DNA of 64,000 bases from Berghia stephanieae (taxonomy: Eukaryota > Mollusca > Gastropoda > Nudibranchia > Aeolidiidae). Where the stretch lies: NCBI GenBank assembly GCA_034508935.3, contig CM067453.1:7642581-7706580 (forward strand), in the 5' to 3' direction. Positions 1 through 64,000 of this stretch are shown in pieces. The first letter of the stretch is position 1, and each line of letters begins with the position of its first letter. The notes below the pieces were generated by a model. It had not been told where the DNA came from and searched no databases. It saw nothing but the letters and a program-made list of their open reading frames with translations. The position numbers and the translations under genes are program-made.

Positions 1-216
1 TTTTATCAATATTCTTACTGCTCTTATGGTGGAAACGTTTTTTTTTTCTGCGTTAAAAAAATAATATAAATGAAGACTATTATTTGAAAACGAAAAAAAT
101 CAGTGTCACTGGCAAAGGGTTAATTGCAGTACTCCTGCATCCTGTGAGACTCCTACAGCACTTGCTAATCATAAAAAAGGAAATAGCAATCAACAATACT
201 AAGTTGAAAAAAAAAA

Positions 217-238
217 GGAGGGGGGGGGGGGGGGGGGA
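217..238 (+). repeat. Poly-G tract
   Basis: An uninterrupted G run after an A-rich segment. Similar C runs are at about 531-543, 677-696, 20105-20132, 20758-20771 and 51136-51150. Confidence 0.95.
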
Positions 239-1042
239 GCAAACCTAGTAGCAATGCAACCTTGTAGCGGCGAAATTCGATCTTTGACCTAACACCAAAT
301 CTTCTACCATCAAAAGACAAGTAACGGCAAAACGATTATAGACAATTGAAGTCCGAGTTGCGATAGTCTGACTGCTCTCTTGGTGGAAACGCTGTATTGC
401 CCGTTAACAATAATAATAAAGATAAAAGCAAACTTCGCTGTTAAGGGGTTAAGAACACCTGCAAGAATCCTTGACATGCTCTACGTCACCAAGGTCACCA
501 AGCGACACATCTCCCTTTCATCTACATGCACCCCCCCCCCCCCCATCCACTCTCTCAAGGTGGTGGTGGCGACGGATAAAAAAGGCCAATCAACTTGACT
601 GCTGTTGGACCCTAGGCCTCTCTACAAGTACAAGAAATAATACTCACTTTTTTTCTGCTCCAACGAAAATATCTACCCCCCCCCCCCCCCCCCCCCGTCT
701 AATTATTTGTAGCAGACGACAAATTTCTCAAAACAGTCACGTGACACTGTAAAAACAAGACAGGGAGTCCATGAAAGCTTATTTACGGCATTTCCTTTGA
801 ACCGTGTAAACATCAAAATTTCGTTTTCATTCGACTCAACGGGTCAGATTGGCCGGCATTTTTTAACGAACTAAAGTTCTGAAAAATCAAAATGTTTCTT
901 AGAAAGTTGAAAGATGCTAGTTTTTGAAACAGAGGTAGGTTTTTAAAAAAAATCTTTATATTTTACGTGAATGCATGCTCAAGGCAAGTTGGAAGTTCAG
1001 CGGAGGTTGGTAGGCCAAAGGCCCACCTCTCTACACCTGTCT

Positions 1043-1320
1043 GGGCCTGGGGATAACGAAAATTCGTTATCCCCAGACACATATTTGAAACTCCGCTCTT
1101 TTAAAACAATTATCCACATTCCAGAATATGGAATGTTTCCAAATGCACATAGAAATAAGGAAAGTTAATAAAATATCTATAAAAACATAAAATTAACCAA
1201 CATTAAATCAGTTGTTACTACATATACACAATATGCGTCGACTTCGAGGTGGGTGTCATGGCCGAATGGTTTAGTCATCTGCCCTGGAAGTTTTACCAGA
1301 ATCGACGTTGTGCAGGCCTG
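1043..1320 (+). repeat. Long inverted repeat, left arm, with tRNA-Ser-like head
   Basis: About 270 bp at roughly 95% identity to the reverse complement of 3290-3580. Contains ATGGCCGAATGGTTTAG, which resembles the D arm of tRNA-Ser, and the palindrome GGGGATAACGAA / TTCGTTATCCCC. Confidence 0.8.
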
Positions 1321-2189
1321 TAAATTTTCCGACAATTGTCGGAATTCCGACAGTACGAATTTGCTCTATAAATTCTGACATTAAAAAAAATAAAAATAAA
1401 TTTATTAAAAAAAAATAAATTATATAACAAAATTATATATTCGTTACGTCAAAAGACAGAAGCAACTAAAAAGAAAATAAAAGTGTTTTATTTTGTGCCT
1501 CGACAAGAGTCTATTAAAAAAAACAAGCATTGTACTTACCTCGTCAAAGACAAAACAAACCAGACAGCATTCCATCTTGTCAATAATTATCACCACCTCC
1601 ACACTCCCCGGACGTGTACGTATTCACTGCCTACTGTCTGCCCACAAACTGTGTGTCTGCCCGCATGTAGCTAGCTAGTGTCGGTCGGTGGCGTTCGTGA
1701 GTCGTCGATAACACACAACGTAGTCAGTAATCAACTAACACACATAAGGTGTTGGGGACCGGGGCATTTCTTTCTATTTTGCTACCGACACACACGTCGT
1801 TCCGTTCTTCTTTTTTCAGTTCAGTTCATTATCTCTATCCGGTTGCAAGTGAACCGGAAAAATATGAATGCGAAAAAAATATTTTTCTTCGAATGAAAAG
1901 TTGAATGAATGCTTATATCGGAAGTTTTCGCTCCTTTGGCCTACGACCGATTCTCTTTTCCTCTATTCTCGCACAACGGTAGTTTTTCAGTTATTTATTA
2001 ATTCAATTATTCTTCCTATTCAATATGCCTGAAGTATTTTTAGATCGCAGTTGTGACTTACTTCTTACCTTAGAAGGTGTTAAAAATAAATTTAAATGGT
2101 CATGGCTTGAAGAACAAGACACCAATGGCGATTTCTTCTCTTGCTATGTTAGGAAAATTGAGGCACTGGGAATGGCATTTGTGTCATAT

Positions 2190-2822
2190 CTGGGTTGTGT
2201 TGTTAATCCATTTTTTGGCTTGGTTGGTCTATTTTCGCATCCTCGAAAAGTTCAATTTTTTCACCAACCATTTACAGGCCTGAAACGATCATGGTTACGC
2301 AAAGTTTTGTGTGTTGGTCCGTAGTACTTCCAGATGGCAATGTTGTGAACTCCTTAGCCAAGCGCATACTGTCTATAGTTTAGTGAGAATTACTCACAAA
2401 TATGGATGCAAACAACAGCAAAGGCCTGATTAACGTCATCTTCGTTCTTCTTTAGATAGAATGACGTTGACGTCAGTCGGGTCTTTGTTATTTTTTTTTT
2501 TGCCATCCGCGTTTGTGAATAATTTTCTCTAGACTGTATTTACCAGACTATAAACTTTTTAGGTTACACATAGTTTTGTGTGTTGGTCCGTTATACTTCC
2601 GGATGGCAATGTTGTGAGCTTCTTAGCCAAGCGCATACTATCTATAAAATGTAGCAAGCAATTTTGACTGTGGGTGAGTTTGTCTGGACCCACACCCCCA
2701 TGATGTGCAGAGAGGTCACTTGCCGGTAGCTTGGGTTGTGTTGTTAATCCACTTTTTTGGTTTGGTTGGTCTATTTTCGCATCCTCGAAAAGTTCAATTT
2801 TTTTACCAACCATTTACAGGCC
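2190..2822. repeat. Direct repeats of two dispersed blocks
   Basis: An 85-90 bp block with TTTTCGCATCCTCGAAAAG is at 2195-2283 and 2738-2822. An 80-bp block with TGTGTGTTGGTCCGT is at 2298-2377 and 2570-2646. The second block recurs in reverse at about 48310-48520. Confidence 0.75.
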
Positions 2823-2845
2823 TGGTTGTGGGTTCGAATCCTGGT

Positions 2846-3266
2846 TCCAATTCCGTCTTCTTTTTACAGAACGTTGCAAGGGATAAATGTCCCATCCATC
2901 CTCCCCCCACCTCTTTTTTTTTTTTTGTGTGCGAGTCTATTCTTTTCTCCTTTTTCTTTGGCCTTTTGTTCCGTTTCTGAACATGAATTTCTTAAAATTG
3001 TTTTTATTTTTTAAAAATTATTGTTTGTTTTTTTCTCCTCTATCTGACCTTTTGGCTGCTCTCTGAATATTTCTGTTTGTTTGCTTTTAAATTTTTTATT
3101 CTTTTTATACACTTTTTGAGATCGGAGTGGGGACGAATATGACAATTTGCTAGAAACTAGAAAGGAACCAAGAGAGAGAGACAGAGTTTTTAAAAAAAAA
3201 AAGAGGTGGGGGGAGGATGGATGGGACATTTATCCCTTGCAACGTTCTGTAAAAAGAAGACGGAAT
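2846..3266. repeat. Inverted repeat, 70-bp arms
   Basis: The TTCCGTCTTCTTTTTACAG segment at 2846-2915 recurs in reverse at 3196-3266 with a 280-bp spacer. It is the body of the tRNA-Ser-like SINE in opposed copies. Confidence 0.75.
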
Positions 3267-3289
3267 TTAAAAGAAAAAAAAAAAGTGGC

Positions 3290-3580
3290 GGAACCAGGAT
3301 TTGAACCCACAATGTCAATTCTGGTAAAACTTCCAGGGCAGACAACTAAACCATTCGGCCATGACACCCACTTCGAAGTCGACGCATATTGTGTATATGT
3401 AGTAACAACTGTTGGTTAATTTTATGTTTTTAGAGATATTTTATTAACTTTCCTTATTTCTATATGTGCATTTGGAAACATTCCATATTCTGGAATGTGG
3501 ATAATTGTTTAAAAGAGCGGAGTTTCAATTATGTGTCTGGGAATAACGAAATTTCGTTATCCTTCATTATCCCCAGATCT
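3290..3580 (-). repeat. Long inverted repeat, right arm, with tRNA-Ser-like head
   Basis: In reverse it reads ATGGCCGAATGGTTTAG to GGGTTCAAATCCTGG (B box), then CCGCCAC and a T run. Probably two opposed copies of one SINE-like unit, not terminal repeats of one transposon. Confidence 0.75.
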
Positions 3581-3714
3581 GGGGATAACGAATTTTCATT
3601 ATCCCCAGACAGGTGTCTGGGGATAATGACAGCCATAGTTATAGCCTATACTAAAATCTATAGTCTAACTAAGTCTAAGTTTATCACAATCTCAAATTGA
3701 TGAATCAATTGAAA

Positions 3715-4150
3715 TTGAATAATTAAGTTCAATAGAAATAATAATAAGTCTAACTAGGATCGAAATTCTACTTACGATATATTTAGGCATATTTCATTAA
3801 ATTCAAATTTAAAATGATTGTGATTGACTGAATCTGTGTCTCGCTTGGTTAAATGGAAATCGAAGTGGCTAGCCATACTGACTGAAGGACGGCTAGACTG
3901 GTAGGCTAGATTCGCCAATGCCAATAAAAAGCAGCTGTTGTCAAGTCTGCTCCTAGTCTGTGGTGATGCATGCCGAACATTACTATACTATAGTTTATCT
4001 CAAATTTAATAAAAGTTCAATTGTCAGTGTCAATATCAATAGGAGGTACCTAATTAGTCTAGCTAGGATCAAATTTCTACTTACGAGATAAGACTTATTT
4101 AGGCACATTTCATTAAATTCAAATTTAAAATGTCTGGCTGAATCTGTCTT
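3715..4150. repeat. Direct duplication, about 110-bp units
   Basis: The block with TCTAACTAGGATCGAAATTC (about 3750-3860) recurs at about 4050-4150 with several changes. Confidence 0.7.
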
Positions 4151-4626
4151 AGTTCTCCCATTCATCTATTCACGAGTTATCATTTGTGAGCTGCTGGCTA
4201 AAACATGGCTGGGGTTAAATTGAAATATCTCTGGTGTATCTTTACAGTGCAACATGCGTTCGTCAAACACGCATTCGACAAATTCACTGATTCAATGAAC
4301 AAGGTCAAAATTCCCAAATTATGTCCTTCATTGTCTTAGTAATTTCTTCTCGGTGTCCACGAACGGTTTCACGGCATGATTTCGTTGATCTAAACTGGGA
4401 CTTAGGGCCAAATTACTGGCCGCTAAGAGAGAGAGAGAAGAGCAAGTTGGGTTGTCCTTCACGATGCATATCAATTCAATGATGTTAAGATGGAGGGTTT
4501 TCTATCAGATTGTTCACAGTGATGATGATCTTCCGCGGATCCATGGAATTCTGAAATTTTGGGATTTTCTCAAAAGTTTTCAGCCGATTTTGCCATGTCA
4601 GATATTTTCCTCTGATAAAAGTTCAG

Positions 4627-61042
<56,416 letters not shown>

Positions 61043-61126
61043 GTAAATAGGCGTGCCTGCCGTTTATACAAAAAGAATCAATAATACAGATTATTTTTAA
61101 AAAATAAAAATTTATTTTTAAAAAAT

Positions 61127-61409
61127 TAAGCTTTTGTATTACGCAATATCCACTTAACGTGCTCAAAGCACTTAACAAGGCTAACAGCAAACGCTTAACA
61201 TTTAGGATGGAACACGATGCCTGTTAGGCGATTTTTATTACAGAGACAACGCTGTTAACGACCAGGTACTCATTTTACACCTGAGTATGGGGAGAGAATG
61301 TGAGTAAAGAGTTTTTTCCAAGGACTCAACTATGTGCTGAGCGAAGCTCGAACCCAGTGCTTTTTGATCTGAAAGCGAGTGTCATAACACAAGACCACAT
61401 AGCCGCACA
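61127..61409 (-). mobile_element. tRNA-derived SINE S1, full length
   Basis: Minus strand, starting 85 bp after the last CEP192 exon in the window. Ends AAGACCACATAGCCGCAC. Confidence 0.88.
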
Positions 61410-61650
61410 TTATTTGGCATCAAATTGGTAGTCTGTGCCAAATTTAGATTATTTCGTCCACTGTAATGTTGGATGGAATACCTTGAGAAGTGCGAGTGCG
61501 CATGACAACCACTTTGTGCTGTGCTTCTGACAATCCATGGACGAAAATGTTGTTTTGTTTTCCTTGGATTATTAATCTCATCTAATCGTTATTATTGTTT
61601 GTTGTTGGTGCTTATTTATTACATATTCTATTTTGGATCGTGTTTAATTA

Positions 61651-62199
61651 TTGACAATGAATTTTTTTTTTCAAAATGGGCCCGAGTCAGAGGCAGAAAG
61701 TAATCCGAGTAGCGTGATAGACAATCAACCGGCAAACTCAAACAATGATAATGATACCGATCCTAAGCCGTCTTACGACGGGGTGAAAAAATCTAGAGGT
61801 CAGTCAGGGAAATCAAACAGTTCTACTTCTAAGGGAAAATGTAAGGCCTCGAAGGATAATACTAGACCTAATAATTCATCTGATGACCATAAATCGATTA
61901 AGGATCAACTCAGTGTTTTGATGGGACTAGTGTCCATTGTCATCGAACTGAAAGAAGCCTATGACAATAACAATTCTGTTATGGTATGTGATGATGATAA
62001 TGCCTCGGCCATTATCTTAGATAACAATGAAAATTGTGATATCTCGGTGTCAATTAATGATACTAACAATGATGTCTCGGCCATCATTTGCCCTGATGAA
62101 GCTAGCACCTCGGCTGCTAGTTGTAGTAACGCTAGTCTTAAATTACTTCATGATCTGTTATGGTATGTGATGATGATAATGCCTCGGCCATTATCTTAG
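61651..62199 (+). other. Unassigned N/D/S-rich open frame
   Basis: 182 codons, very rich in N, D and S with a basic middle (VKKSRGQSGKSNSSTSKGKC) and SVLMGLVSIVIELKEAYDNN. It has no match I can name and no phase link to CEP192. It may be the first part of a mobile-element gene, possibly LTR-type; if so it is a broken fossil. Its 3' end runs into the 178-bp tandem repeat. Confidence 0.4.
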
Positions 62200-62850
62200 A
62201 TAACAATGAAAATTGTGATACCTCGGTGCCAATTAATGATACTAACAATGATGTCTCGGCCATTATTTGCCCTGATTAGCTTGCACCTCGGCTGCTAGTT
62301 GTAGTAACCCTAGTCTTAAATTACTTCATGATCTGTTATGGTATGTGATGATGATAATGCCTCGGCCATTATCTTAGATAACAATGAAAATTATGATACC
62401 TCGGTGTCATTTAATGATACTAACAATGATGTCTCGGCCATCATTTGCCCTGATTAGCTAGCACCTCGCTGCTAGTTGTAGTAACCCTAGTCTTAAATTA
62501 CTTCATGATCTGTTATGGTATGTGATGATGATAATGCCTCGGCCATTATCTTAGATAACAATGAAAATTGTGATACCTCGTGTCATTTAATGATACTAAC
62601 AATGATGTCTCGGCCATCATTTGCCCTGATTAGCTAGCACCTCGGCTGCTAGTCTTAAATTACTTCATGATCTGTTATGGTATGTGATGATGATAATGCC
62701 TCGGCCATTATCTTAGATAACAATGAAAATTGTGATACCTCGGTGTCAATTAATGATACTAACAATGATGTCTCGGCCATTATTTGCCCTGATTAGCTAG
62801 CACCTCGGCTGCTAGTTGTAGTAACCCTAGTCTTAAATTACTTCATGAAT
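61975..62850 (+). repeat. 178-bp tandem repeat, about five units
   Basis: Each unit runs from GTTATGGTATGTGATGATG to CTTAAATTACTTCATGAT. Units are more than 95% alike, and the first is continuous with the open frame to its left. Confidence 0.9.
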
Positions 62851-62960
62851 GTGTCTGGATTTTATTTTACCACAAACTCAAAAAGTTTTAAACCAAGAAA
62901 ATTGGTATAGGAAAATTGATAGTAGGCTGCTAGATGCTGTGGACTGTAAAAAGGAATGAA

Positions 62961-63188
62961 CAAAGATGAATATAACAGCTTCAAAAAAGAACAAGATACC
63001 AAACACTGAATGTTTCGGGCTCAAAACCCTTCTTCAGCCAACAACAAAAAACAGTAAAGACATAAATACATTACTAAATTCCACTTAGTTTTTTGTTGCT
63101 GGCTGAAGAAGGGTTTTGATCCCAAAACGTTCCATGTTTGGTATTTTGTTCTTTTTTTTTTAAGCTGTTATATTAATTTTTGTTTATT
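62961..63188. repeat. Fold-back element, 95-bp arms
   Basis: The left arm with AGATACCAAACACTGAATG pairs with the right arm CATGTTTGGTATTTTG; loop about 35 bp. Single-arm relatives are at 45090-45235, 19990-20105 and 50640-50700. Confidence 0.82.
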
Positions 63189-64000
63189 ATATTTTATAGG
63201 AAAATTGGTGACTTATTTTCTTTCTGCCTTTTGCACTCACTAGTGTGTAGGGCAGCAATGAAGGATCTCCACTTGTCTCTATGACGCCAATTGCCTCAGA
63301 AACCACCAAGACTCGATCCTTTTGATTTCCTCCTCCTCCATTGTTCTTTGCCATGTCTGCCTTGGCCACAAGATTAAATAACCTTTTAATCCTCATTAAC
63401 TCGCTCAATCCTAGAGGTTTTTGCTACTTTTCACAATTGGGAAAAAATTGTATTTAAAATGAGCATGTGCATAGATAGTTTTATTCAACTACCATAAACA
63501 TGTAAAAACTAAAAACATTAGCTTTGATAATACGCCTATACGTCTAGGAAAAATGTAATAGATAGGCATGGAGTAAAAGTAACCCCGGATAAACTACGGA
63601 TATAGTCGGTGTTAGGGTTGAGTGAGTTAATGGACTTTGTCATTAAGTGAATATCACGTCGATCCATTCGGAATGATTTTTTATTCTTAACATAACAGGC
63701 TTGCGAACGAGCCTGGAATTGTGAATTTTTTGGTAAAGTAATTTTGTCCAAAGTACACAGAAATTTACAAAAATATGGACTATCAAAAGCAATGACACAC
63801 TTCATTAGCAATTTGTGTTTTTTAAAAATGTTTTTCTTGTTTTGAGACTTAAGGTGTGTGGAATAATGCATTTTATTTAGGACTAGTCTTAAGCTTTCAA
63901 ACGATATTTATGTCCTTCTGCCTTCTGCCATATGGAATTCAAAAGCTATGTTTAGTTATAAATTGGCTTATTCATCAGTCTACCACACACACACAGACAC
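63189..64000. other. Right end of window, nothing recognised
   Basis: AT-rich sequence with short open frames only, ending in a CA repeat. The next CEP192 exon was not found here. Confidence 0.5.

Noticed and set aside
3290-3375. tRNA-Ser gene on the minus strand
   Set aside because: The D arm and T-loop B box are tRNA-like, but the acceptor ends do not pair and it is joined to a repeat body, so it is a SINE head.

Overview
The window looks like intron-rich, AT-rich nuclear DNA from an invertebrate, most likely a lophotrochozoan such as a mollusc. That placement rests on the divergence of the protein and the density of tRNA-derived SINEs, MITEs and simple repeats, so it is tentative. No rRNA gene, intact tRNA gene, CRISPR array or bacterial gene organisation was seen.

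The backbone is one plus-strand host gene, the centrosomal scaffold CEP192 (SPD-2 family). Small exons are spread from about 4.6 or 5.5 kb to 61.0 kb. They were placed by GT/AG borders, reading-phase continuity and similarity to vertebrate CEP192 as remembered; for example IPLSGYGG, GDEI.RQ, EEWTL.P and L.VTP are recognisable. The chain of about 31 exons (about 1,500 codons) keeps phase throughout if one well-bounded 117-nt candidate exon at 23.0 kb is skipped. The last exon found ends in phase 2 at 61042, so the gene runs off the right edge. Its true 5' end may lie left of the window.

Layout: 0-4.5 kb is repeats, including inverted copies of a tRNA-Ser-like SINE. 4.6-13.3 kb holds the N-terminal, acidic exons. 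14.3-31 kb holds the first PapD-like (ASH) domains. 34-41 kb holds more ASH and linker exons. 46.8-52.2 kb holds later exons. 52.2-60.8 kb is one large intron carrying an antisense, transposase-like gene of a plain DNA transposon, whose own second intron appears to be a 2.6-kb, 33-bp minisatellite. 60.8-61.0 kb is the last exon found. 61.6-62.9 kb is an unassigned ORF plus a 178-bp tandem repeat.

The introns are filled with repeats. The dominant one, called R1 here, is a retroposon of about 500-530 bp with an A-rich tail, long target-site duplications and four internal stem-loops. About 20 copies are present and all lie in the sense of CEP192. Others are a tRNA-derived SINE (eight copies, both orientations), a TTAA-ended MITE, fold-back elements, LINE reverse-transcriptase fragments, and very long TTA, TC and CAC/CAT arrays. 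R1 has also touched gene structure: one insertion duplicated a 5' splice site, and one fragment abuts a 3' splice site.
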